Shown piece after piece: positions 1-6,130 of a DNA stretch of 8,424 bases. The notes below the pieces were generated by a model. The model searched no databases, was not told where the DNA came from, and saw only the letters and a list, made by a program, of their open reading frames with translations. Position 1 is the stretch's first letter, and each line of letters starts with the position of its first letter. The DNA is taken from NCBI GenBank assembly GCA_015654825.1, contig JAATGE010000243.1:1-8424 (forward strand). The letters are read 5' to 3'. The stretch is from Rhodospirillales bacterium (lineage in GTDB: Bacteria; Pseudomonadota; Alphaproteobacteria; Acetobacterales; Acetobacteraceae). The translations under genes were made by a program, and so were the position numbers.

Positions 1-3000
1 AGCGTCTGCGCGTCGGCGGCGGACAGGCTGCCGTCCGCCGACAGCACGCATGCCGTGGCGAGCGACAGATCGGCGGCGGCGATCGAAACGAGGTTCGCGG
101 CGGTGTCGCTGATCGTGACCGTGTAGCCGCCGGTCGCGATGTGCAGAACGTCGCGCAACGTGGCGAAATCGGCGATGTTGACGGTCGCTGCCGCGGTCAG
201 CTGCGTGGCGCCTGCCAGGACCCGTACGTTCGGGGCGAGAGCGAGCAGGTTGGAAGCCGTGTCGGCGATCGTCAGGACATGCACGCCGGTGGAGAAATGC
301 GGCTCGGATACCAAAGTCGTCACCTGCTGCGCGGACAGCGTGGCGTCCGCCGACAGGACGGTGACCGTCGCCGGCGGCAGATTACCGGCGAGCGCGAGCA
401 GGTTTGCCGCATTGTCGCTGACGGTCAGCACGTAACCGCCGGTCGCGGTGTGCATGACATCGTGCAGGGTGGCGAAGCCGGCGGCGTTGACCGTGGCGGC
501 CGCGTTCAGTTGCGTGCCGGTGGCGAAGGCGAGCACGCCCGGCGGCGTGGCCAGCAGGTTGGAGGCCGTATCGGACAGCACCAAGATGTTCCCGCCGGTG
601 GAAAAGCCCGGCTCGGCAACCAGGATCGCGGCCCGCGCGGCCGACATCACGGCGCCTTCCGACATCACGCACCGGGTGGCGAGCGCCAGGTTGCTGCCGG
701 CGAGCGAAAGCAGATTGTCGGCGGTGTCGGTAATGACCAGTGCGTGGCCGCCGTCGGTGGCGTGCAAAATATCGCGCAGAACCAGGAAGTCGGCGGCGTT
801 CACCTGCGCGTCCGCGGTGATTTGCACCGCTGACACCAGGTCGGTCGCCTGCGAGGACATGCCCAGCAGGGCATCGGCGTTATCGGCGACCATCAGCGTA
901 TGGCCGCCGAGAACGACAAGCTGGCCGGCGGCCGACAGGGTCGCCAGCGCGTCGGCCTGCGCGGCGCCGATCGTTGCGTTGTCGTTAATTTCGGCCAACG
1001 CCCCGATCGAGGTGATGGCAACCTGCTGGGCGGCAATCGCGGCGGCGCCATCCACCACCGTCAATTGCCCGGCCGCCACTGCAAAATTCGAAATCGTGCC
1101 GAGCTGGCCGGCCTGCGCGGCGAGGATCTGCGCATTGCCGCTCAGCAAAACCAGGGCGGCATGCTGCAGCACGTCGCTGGAGGCGGCCGCCGCCAGATTG
1201 GCGGCCGTATCGGTCACGTGCCACGCACCGGCGATGCTTGCCCAGCCGACATTCGCGTCACCGCTCAGCGCGGCAACCGTGTCGGCGACCGTAATGATGC
1301 TGTCGGCGGTCACGAAATGACCCAGCGCCAGAAGGCCCGCCGCCTGGGACGCGGTCAGTGTGACGCCGCCTTGCGGCAGTTCCTCGACGCCGGTGATGGT
1401 GCGCATCGCCTGCGAGAACGCCAGCAGGTGGGCGGCATCGTCCTGCACCGTCAGCGTCGCGCCATCCGCCTCGGAAAATCCCGGCATGGCGGCGAGCAAC
1501 GCCGCGGTCGTGGCGTTGACCAGGGCCGACTGTGTCAGCAGCGAGACGCCGGCCAGGGCCATGACGGCCGGCGCGAGGGCCAGCAGGTGGGCGGCCGTAT
1601 CGGCGATCGTCAGCACGTGACCGTTGGTCGCAAATCCGGGCTCGGACGCCAGCAGAGCGGCTTGGCCGGCGGAAACCAGGGCATCCGCCGACAGCCGGCA
1701 GGCGGCGGCCAGCGCCAGATGGCCGCCGGCAAGCGCCAGCAAATTGTCCCCGGTGTCGCTGATGGTCAGCGAATGGCCGCCGGACGTCGCGTGCAGCGTG
1801 TCGCGCAGGACCCGGAACCCGGCGGCGTCGACGCCCGCGTCGGCAGTCAATGTCGCGGCGCCGGTCAGCGCCATCGCATCCTGTGACAGGCCGAGCAGGT
1901 CGGCGGCGGTGCCGGCCACGGTCAATATGTGCCCGCCGAGAAACACTAGCTGGCCGGAATCCGCCAGCGTCGCCAGCGCGTCGGCCTGGGCGATGCCGAC
2001 GGTGGCGCCGTCGTTCACCTCGGCGAGCGCGCCGAGCGACGTAATGGCGGCCTGCTGGTCCGCGATGGCGCCGGCGCCATCGAGCACGGTCAGGTGCGCG
2101 CTGCCGCTGGCGAAATGCGGAATGGTCGCGAGCAGGGCCGCCTGGGCCGCTCCAATCAGCGCGTTGCTGCTCAGCGTGACCGCGTCGGCATGTTGCAGCA
2201 GGTCGCTTGCCGCGTTGGCGGCGAGCGTCCCGGCGCTGTCGGTGACCTGGATCAGGTTCGCGACGCCGCGCCACGCCAGATTGGCGCCGTCCGTCAGGGC
2301 GGCGAGCGTGCCGGCCACCGTTATGAGTGCGCCGGCGCCGGAAAAATGGCCCAGTGCCACGAGGCCCGCGGCCTGCCCGGCGGTCAGCGTCACGGCGCCG
2401 GGCAGCAGCACTTCCTGGCCCGCCGCCGTCAGCGTCTGCGGCGCCAGCGCCAGCAGATTGGCGACGCTGTCCTGCACCGTCAGCACCACGCCGTCGGCCA
2501 CGGAAAACCCGTGCAGCGACGCCAGCGTGCCGGCGGCGGCCCCGCTGACCACCGCGGACTGCGTCAGCACCGCGGCGCCGGCAAGCGCCAGCGCCGGGGC
2601 GGACAGGCCGGCAAGCGCGCCCGCGTTGTCCGACACCGTAACCAGGTGGGACGCTTCGGAGAATTTCGTGCCCAGGCCGAGGAGGCTGGTCAGTTGCGCC
2701 GCCGTGACGCCCTGCGCCGCGCCGAGCACCAGCGCGCTAGCCTGGATTTGCAGGCCGAGCGGCAGCGCCAGCAGGCTCGCGACATCGCCCGCGATCGTCA
2801 GCGCGTGGCCGCCGGTCGTGAAGCCCGGCGCGGAGGCCAGGATCGTTGCATCGCCGGTGGAGATGCGCGCGTCTTCGCTCAGTTGCGTGGCCTGCGCGAG
2901 ACCGAGAACCTCGATCGGCAGGGTCAGCAGGTTGGCGGCGGTGTCGGCGATCGTGACGAGATGGCCGCCGGTCGTGAAGCTCGGGCCCGACAATAGAAGC

Positions 3001-4337
3001 TGTGCCTGCTGCCCGGTGAGCACTGCGTTCGAGGTCAGTTGCGTGGCGCCCGCGAGGGCCAGCGCAGCGACCGGCAGGGCGAGCAGATTGGCGGCGCTGT
3101 CGGCCACCGTCAGCGTGTGGCCGGCGAGGCTGAAGGCGCTCGGGTGCGCCTGCGCCAGCAGGGCCAGCGCGGCCGCGCCGTCGGCGCTGACGGTCGCGGA
3201 GTCGGTCACCTGCACTTCGGTCGCCGCGGCCAGATGGCTGGCATTGGCCAGCAGGTTGGCGGTGCTGTCGGCCACCGTCAGTGTCACCCCGCCGGCGCGG
3301 CTGAAGCCGCGCAGCAGGGCAAGCGCGGCAACCGCGTCGGCGCCGAGAACGGCGCTCTGCGTCAGCAGGGCGCTGGTGCCGGCGCTGATATGCAGCGCGC
3401 TGTCCAGCAACTGCGCCGAGGTGCCGCCGAACACGCCGCTGGTCACGATGATTTCGGTAAACCCGTGGCCGAACAGGCGGGCCGCGTGGGACGCGATGTT
3501 GGCGCCGCTGTCGGCGACAAACAGCGTATGGGCGGCGGGACTGAAGCCGATAAGGCCGGTCAGCGCCGCGGCGTCGGCGGCATTGACCGAGGTGGGGTCG
3601 TTGCTGAGCGTGATGGCGAGCTGGGTGCTGCCGGACAGCAGGTTGAGCGCCGCCGCGTTGCTGGCGAGGTCGTGCGCGGCCGCGGTCACCTGCAGCGCGG
3701 TGTCGCCGATCGAGGGCAGGAAGGTGAGGATCTTGCCGTGGCCGGCGAGGCCCGCCAGCTGGCTCGCCGCGTAGGCGCCGATGTGGCTGCCGTCCAGCCG
3801 CACGGTCATGGCGCTGACCGAGGCGAGCCAGGCGGGATGGCTGGCGAGCGTGGCGCTGATGTTGGTCAGGCTATCCGCCAGCGTGACGTGCGCGCCGGCG
3901 CCGATGGAGAATTGCGGCATGGCCTCGAGCTTCGCCAGCTGGCTGATGCTCAGGGCCGGATTGCCGATCAGCACGACGCTCGTCACGTGGGCGAACGAGC
4001 TGGCCGGAGCGACCAGCAGGTTATACGCGGCATCCACCACCTGGCGGGCGGCGGCGAGCGCCAGGCCGCCGGCGTTGGCGGCGCTGATCATGGCGGCCAG
4101 CGTGTCGCTGACCGTCAGCTGGTAGCCGGCGGCGTGGTATTTGCCGCCGAGCAGAGCGAGCCGGTCGGCCAGGGCGGCGGTCAGCGAGCCGTTCCCGGAC
4201 AGCGAAAACCCGGCGACACGCGCACTCAGGCCGGAGTTGGGGAGCGCCGCAGCGATATTGGAGGCGCTGTCCACCACCTGCAGATTGCTGAGTTGGGAGG
4301 CAAGTGCCTGCGCAATCGTGTAGGTTATGCCGTTCAT
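1..4337 (-). CDS. Giant repetitive (adhesin/solenoid-like) protein, N-terminal part, C-terminus off window
   Basis: Reading the minus strand from ATG 4337-4335, I checked every codon down to position 3 and found no stop, so at least 1445 residues are encoded and the gene continues past the left edge. The product is dominated by Ala, Leu, Thr, Val, Asp and Gly. It has only four Lys (66, 136, 202, 558) and three Cys (880, 1223, 1430). Residues 1 to about 400 hold degenerate repeats such as LTVSDT and FVADSGANI. From about residue 407 regular 52-53-residue modules carry LT[IV]xDTAxNLLAL followed by a variable LTADAxVSAxQAxLL and PGFxTGG. I see no signal peptide, membrane segment or RTX GGxGxD nonapeptide. 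Large repetitive proteins without an N-terminal signal are often exported by type I secretion through a C-terminal signal, which would lie off the window. I infer a surface or secreted structural role. The function is not recognised. The frame call is very secure and the role is speculative. Confidence 0.9.
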   Translation of the reverse strand, partial: MNGITYTIAQALASQLSNLQVVDSASNIAAALPNSGLSARVAGFSLSGNGSLTAALADRLALLGGKYHAAGYQLTVSDTLAAMISAANAGGLALAAARQVVDAAYNLLVAPASSFAHVTSVVLIGNPALSISQLAKLEAMPQFSIGAGAHVTLADSLTNISATLASHPAWLASVSAMTVRLDGSHIGAYAASQLAGLAGHGKILTFLPSIGDTALQVTAAAHDLASNAAALNLLSGSTQLAITLSNDPTSVNAADAAALTGLIGFSPAAHTLFVADSGANIASHAARLFGHGFTEIIVTSGVFGGTSAQLLDSALHISAGTSALLTQSAVLGADAVAALALLRGFSRAGGVTLTVADSTANLLANASHLAAATEVQVTDSATVSADGAAALALLAQAHPSAFSLAGHTLTVADSAANLLALPVAALALAGATQLTSNAVLTGQQAQLLLSGPSFTTGGHLVTIADTAANLLTLPIEVLGLAQATQLSEDARISTGDATILASAPGFTTGGHALTIAGDVASLLALPLGLQIQASALVLGAAQGVTAAQLTSLLGLGTKFSEASHLVTVSDNAGALAGLSAPALALAGAAVLTQSAVVSGAAAGTLASLHGFSVADGVVLTVQDSVANLLALAPQTLTAAGQEVLLPGAVTLTAGQAAGLVALGHFSGAGALITVAGTLAALTDGANLAWRGVANLIQVTDSAGTLAANAASDLLQHADAVTLSSNALIGAAQAALLATIPHFASGSAHLTVLDGAGAIADQQAAITSLGALAEVNDGATVGIAQADALATLADSGQLVFLGGHILTVAGTAADLLGLSQDAMALTGAATLTADAGVDAAGFRVLRDTLHATSGGHSLTISDTGDNLLALAGGHLALAAACRLSADALVSAGQAALLASEPGFATNGHVLTIADTAAHLLALAPAVMALAGVSLLTQSALVNATTAALLAAMPGFSEADGATLTVQDDAAHLLAFSQAMRTITGVEELPQGGVTLTASQAAGLLALGHFVTADSIITVADTVAALSGDANVGWASIAGAWHVTDTAANLAAAASSDVLQHAALVLLSGNAQILAAQAGQLGTISNFAVAAGQLTVVDGAAAIAAQQVAITSIGALAEINDNATIGAAQADALATLSAAGQLVVLGGHTLMVADNADALLGMSSQATDLVSAVQITADAQVNAADFLVLRDILHATDGGHALVITDTADNLLSLAGSNLALATRCVMSEGAVMSAARAAILVAEPGFSTGGNILVLSDTASNLLATPPGVLAFATGTQLNAAATVNAAGFATLHDVMHTATGGYVLTVSDNAANLLALAGNLPPATVTVLSADATLSAQQVTTLVSEPHFSTGVHVLTIADTASNLLALAPNVRVLAGATQLTAAATVNIADFATLRDVLHIATGGYTVTISDTAANLVSIAAADLSLATACVLSADGSLSAADAQT
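591..1619 (-). repeat. 1029-bp super-repeat, copy 2 (residues 907-1249)
   Basis: This is the second copy, directly abutting copy 1. The best conserved core is residues 1108-1146, which match residues 765-803 of copy 1 at 30 of 39 positions. Most differences there are Leu/Ile/Val or Ala/Ser swaps. After this copy (positions below 590) the array keeps the 52-residue beat. It then switches to simple alternation of an LRDVLH-type and a SEPGFST-type half, so a third full super-repeat does not follow at once. Confidence 0.85.
1620..2648 (-). repeat. 1029-bp super-repeat, copy 1 (residues 564-906)
   Basis: This is the first copy of a higher-order unit made of modules of 53, 53, 133, 52 and 52 residues, 343 in total. 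Landmarks lie exactly 1029 bp from their partners in copy 2: the TQS motif (2559 versus 1530), the paired Gln codons (2052 versus 1023) and the HAT-x-GG motif (1791 versus 762). There is no net indel between these landmarks. Boundaries are arbitrary within the tandem phase. I chose the module beginning at His 564. Confidence 0.85.
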
Positions 4338-4348
4338 AGGGCCAGTTT

Positions 4349-4352
4349 TCCT
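4349..4352 (-). promoter_or_regulatory. Ribosome binding site for the giant repeat gene
   Basis: AGGA (within AAAGGAAAA) on the minus strand lies 11 nt before the ATG at 4337. The spacing is slightly long but acceptable, and no better start lies further upstream in the frame. No convincing -35/-10 pair was found for this gene in 4353-4480. Confidence 0.6.
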
Positions 4353-4474
4353 TTGGGGGCTCGCGCCGGCGGATGCGGGCGAAGGCGGAAACTGGCAGGA
4401 AAATGTTGCGGAAAGGTTGGCGCGGCGGGCGGCCGGCGCAGGGGGGTTGGGCGAATTCAGCGATGGTTAAGCAA

Positions 4475-4540
4475 GTTAGGAAAGGCCAGGGGCTCTGCCC
4501 CTGCACCCCGCTGGGGCCAGTAGGCCCCAGACCCCATTTA
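4475..4540 (+). repeat. Palindromic intergenic repeat (REP-like), copy 1
   Basis: This element begins GTTAGGAAAGGCC and contains two hairpins. The first has 7-bp arms CAGGGGC (4487-4493) and GCCCCTG (4497-4503) with a TCT loop. The second has 8-bp arms CTGGGGCC (4511-4518) and GGCCCCAG (4523-4530) with an AGTA loop. It ends in CCCCATTTA. I remember elements of this kind as common between genes in Acetobacteraceae. There is no T-run after either hairpin, so it is not a classical intrinsic terminator. Confidence 0.8.
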
Positions 4541-4551
4541 TTGGGGGGAAC

Positions 4552-4590
4552 GGCGAAGCCTGAAAGACTATGTCTCTTGCCGGCTTCGCC
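4552..4590. repeat. Hairpin in the spacer between the two palindromic repeats
   Basis: GGCGAAGCC (4552-4560) and its exact reverse complement GGCTTCGCC (4582-4590) form a 9-bp stem with a 21-nt loop. It lies near the middle of the 78-bp spacer between copies 1 and 2, so the whole 4475-4681 block is a nested inverted structure. Confidence 0.6.
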
Positions 4591-4618
4591 AGGGAGACGA
4601 TGGGGCGCCGCGCAGCGC

Positions 4619-4681
4619 TAAATGGGGGCTGGGGACTTGTCCCCAGCGCGGTCCAGGGGCAGAGCCGCTGGCCTTTCTAAC
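4619..4681 (-). repeat. Palindromic intergenic repeat (REP-like), copy 2, inverted
   Basis: On the minus strand this reads like copy 1: GTTAGAAAGGCCAG at one end and CCCCATTTA at the other. The first hairpin (4654-4660 with 4664-4670) carries one mismatch. The second is perfect, with 8-bp arms at 4629-4636 and 4639-4646. In that stem a C/G pair of copy 1 is replaced by A/T on both arms, which is a compensatory change. Confidence 0.8.
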
Positions 4682-4702
4682 TGGGTCAACCTCTTCCCCG
4701 CG

Positions 4703-4711
4703 TGGTATAAT
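4703..4711 (+). promoter_or_regulatory. Extended -10 promoter for the coxS-like operon
   Basis: TGGTATAAT is a perfect TGn extended -10 with consensus TATAAT at 4706-4711. No good -35 hexamer sits 16-18 nt upstream (candidates around 4681-4688 read CTGGGT or GGGTCA), which fits an extended -10 promoter. Transcription would start near 4718, giving a leader of about 20 nt. The site begins 22 bp after the inner end of repeat copy 2. Confidence 0.6.
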
Positions 4712-4726
4712 GCGCGGGATGATGGC

Positions 4727-4730
4727 GGAG
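4727..4730 (+). promoter_or_regulatory. Ribosome binding site deciding the CoxS-like start
   Basis: GGAG lies 8 nt before the ATG at 4739. The same frame is open back to an ATG at 4622, but that stretch translates the palindromic repeat and lies upstream of the promoter. The 4739 start also gives the normal family N-terminus. Confidence 0.7.
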
Positions 4731-4738
4731 CGCCGCGG

Positions 4739-5224
4739 ATGCTGACTATTGACGTGCGGGTGAACGGCTTGGCGCACACGCTGGACGTGGAGGCCCGCAC
4801 GCTGCTGGTGGAGTTGCTGCGCGACGATCTGCGGCTCACCGGAACCCATGTCGGCTGCGACACCAGCCAGTGCGGCGCTTGCGTGGTGGATGTCGACGGC
4901 GTCAGCGTGAAGAGTTGCACCATGCTGGCGGTGCAGGCCGACGGCGCTTCGATCACCACGATCGAGGGGCTCGCGGCGGCCGATGGCACACTGCATCCGA
5001 TGCAGGCGGCGTTTCGTGAGCACCACGGCCTGCAATGCGGCTTCTGCACGCCCGGCATGGTGATGAGTGCCATCGATCTGTTGCGCACGTCCGGGCCGGG
5101 GCTGACCGACCGGGAGATCCGCGAGGGGCTGGAGGGCAATTTTTGCCGCTGCACCGGCTATCACAATATCGTCCGCGCCGTGGCGGCGGCCGGCCAGGCG
5201 CCGGATCTCAGCCGTCGGATATAA
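4739..5224 (+). CDS. CoxS-like [2Fe-2S] small subunit of a molybdenum hydroxylase
   Basis: This 161-residue protein is the iron-sulfur subunit of the xanthine dehydrogenase / aerobic CO dehydrogenase family. It passes electrons between the molybdenum centre of a large subunit and the FAD of a medium subunit, normally in the cytoplasm. The plant-type ferredoxin half has Cys40, Cys45, Cys48 and Cys60 (motif CDTSQCGAC). The helical half has Cys100, Cys103, Cys136 and Cys138 (QCGFC and CRCTGY). All eight cluster ligands are present and the length is typical. The CDTSQCGAC form resembles the CoxS-type small subunits of many CO dehydrogenase-like enzymes, but these act on varied substrates, so no substrate is claimed. 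It is the first gene of the operon, 80 nt before the CoxM-like gene. Confidence in the family is very high. Confidence 0.95.
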   Translation: MLTIDVRVNGLAHTLDVEARTLLVELLRDDLRLTGTHVGCDTSQCGACVVDVDGVSVKSCTMLAVQADGASITTIEGLAAADGTLHPMQAAFREHHGLQCGFCTPGMVMSAIDLLRTSGPGLTDREIREGLEGNFCRCTGYHNIVRAVAAAGQAPDLSRRI

Positions 5225-5291
5225 GGCGTGGCATCGGATCGCGGCTGAACTGGCGTCCCTGCCGAGCGAAGTGTCACGGTCGGCGACTGAC

Positions 5292-5297
5292 GAGGGA
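5292..5297 (+). promoter_or_regulatory. Ribosome binding site for the CoxM-like gene
   Basis: GAGGGA lies 7 nt before the ATG at 5305. The frame is open far upstream into the preceding gene. This site, and the family-typical MYDFSY N-terminus, fix the start at 5305. The remaining part of the 80-nt gap (5225-5304) shows no other signal. Confidence 0.7.
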
Positions 5298-5304
5298 AGC
5301 AGCG

Positions 5305-6093
5305 ATGTATGATTTCTCCTACGCGAAGCCTTCGAGCGTTCCCGAGGTCGTAAGGTTGCTGGGCCGGGCGGACGCAAAAGCGCTGGCCGGGGGGCAGACG
5401 CTCATCCCGGTGCTGAAGCAGCGCCTGAACCGGCCGTCGATCGTCGTGGACCTGGCGGCGCTGGGGCTGGCGTTCGTGCGGCGGGAGCGGGACAGCCTGG
5501 TGATCGGCGGGATGACCCGCCACGCGGCGGTCGCCGCGTCGGCGGAGGTGCGGGACGCCATACCGGCGTTGGCGAAACTGGCGGGCTGGATCGGGGATCG
5601 GCAGGTGCGCAATCGCGGCACGATCGGCGGATCGCTTGCCAACAACGATCCCTCCGCGTGCTATCCGGCGGCGGCGCTGGCACTGGGTGCCACGATCGTG
5701 ACCGACCGGCGGCGTATCGGCGCCGACGATTATTTCCAGGGCATGTTCACGACCGCGCTGGCGGCGGATGAACTCGTGACGTCGGTGGAATTTCCCATTG
5801 CGGCGCGCGCGAATTATGAAAAATTCCGCAATCCGGCGTCGCGCTACGCCATTGTCGGCGTGTTCGTGGCCAAGGGGCCGGCGGGCGTGCGCGTTGCGGT
5901 GACCGGCGCCGGACAAGGCGGGGTGTTTCGCCATTCCGCGATGGAGGCGGCGCTAACCCGCGATTTTTCGGCGGGGGCGCTCGCCGGCGTGACGACATCG
6001 CCCGACGATCTGAACGGCGACATCCATGCGAGCGCCATCTATCGCGCTCAACTGGTGGACGTGATGGCGCGGCGCGCGGTGGCGGGAGCCTGA
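5305..6093 (+). CDS. CoxM-like FAD-binding medium subunit of a molybdenum hydroxylase
   Basis: This 262-residue protein is the flavin subunit that takes electrons from the [2Fe-2S] partner. Residues 28-35 (AGGQTLIP) form the first FAD pyrophosphate-binding loop of the family. Residues 103-116, containing NRGTIGGS and then NNDP, form the second. Residues from about 155 onward (KFRNPASRYAIV, then VAVTGAG) fit the C-terminal domain of CO dehydrogenase flavoproteins. It is slightly shorter than the 270-300 residues usual for the family, with both domains present. It follows the CoxS-like gene and precedes the acylase by 37 nt on the same strand. No large molybdopterin subunit, XdhC/CoxF-type maturation gene or MobA-like gene is visible beside it, so its catalytic partner must be encoded elsewhere or be missing. 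Confidence 0.93.
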   Translation: MYDFSYAKPSSVPEVVRLLGRADAKALAGGQTLIPVLKQRLNRPSIVVDLAALGLAFVRRERDSLVIGGMTRHAAVAASAEVRDAIPALAKLAGWIGDRQVRNRGTIGGSLANNDPSACYPAAALALGATIVTDRRRIGADDYFQGMFTTALAADELVTSVEFPIAARANYEKFRNPASRYAIVGVFVAKGPAGVRVAVTGAGQGGVFRHSAMEAALTRDFSAGALAGVTTSPDDLNGDIHASAIYRAQLVDVMARRAVAGA

Positions 6094-6130
6094 GCGGCGG
6101 CGCGGCATCTGTCCGCCGGTCCGCGGTGCG

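Larger units (their letters stand above)
1..3119 (-). repeat. Tandem array of ~156-bp (52-aa) modules inside the giant gene
   Basis: Taking the residue six before the Asp of the LTxxD motif as the module start, starts fall on plus-strand triplets at 3117, 2961, 2805, 2646, 2487, 2328, 1929, 1773, 1617, 1458, 1299, 900, 744, 588, 432, 279 and 123. Steps are 153, 156 or 159 bp except for two identical 399-bp steps. The 399-bp (133-residue) segments hold shorter variant units (QVTDSAG or HVTDTAA, then TVLDG or TVVDG). Each 52-residue module appears to be two halves of about 26 residues. Each half has a beta-like LTxxD stretch followed by an Ala/Leu helix-like stretch. The array continues off the left edge. 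Confidence 0.88.
4338..4738. other. Divergent intergenic region with two inverted palindromic repeats
   Basis: This stretch of about 400 bp separates the leftward giant gene from the rightward operon. It holds the giant gene's ribosome binding site (4349-4352), about 120 bp of GC-rich sequence with no recognised signal, and a repeat pair of about 207 bp (4475-4681). After the pair come the extended -10 promoter (4703-4711) and the first operon gene's ribosome binding site (4727-4730). Short open frames here simply read through the repeats and are not credible genes. Confidence 0.75.

Noticed and set aside
1..3119. CRISPR or DNA-level satellite array
   Set aside because: The 156-bp periodicity follows codons, with diverged DNA but conserved protein motifs and no unique spacers, so it is a coding repeat.
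1624..3774. Long plus-strand open frame (716 codons) across the repeat region, plus several others of 200-330 codons in 139-4523
   Set aside because: They are antisense to the giant repeat gene. High G+C at third positions removes stops from the opposite strand, no ribosome binding sites or family motifs appear, and the minus-strand frame alone gives a coherent periodic protein.
4392..4410. Sigma-54-like promoter (TGGCAG ... TTGCG)
   Set aside because: The GG and GC elements are 12 nt apart instead of the required 10, and the site would point into the repeat element rather than at a nearby gene.
4487..4530. Rho-independent terminators formed by the repeat hairpins
   Set aside because: No T-tract follows the stems on either strand, and the position between divergent genes does not call for a terminator. 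They are better explained as REP-like palindromes.
4373..4621. Possible 82-residue plus-strand gene between the divergent genes
   Set aside because: Its second half is a translation of the palindromic repeat and spacer, with no conserved protein features and no good ribosome binding site.
4622..4738. N-terminal extension of the CoxS-like protein from an ATG at 4622
   Set aside because: The extension reads through repeat copy 2 and lies upstream of the TATAAT promoter. The 4739 start has a good GGAG site and matches the family N-terminus.
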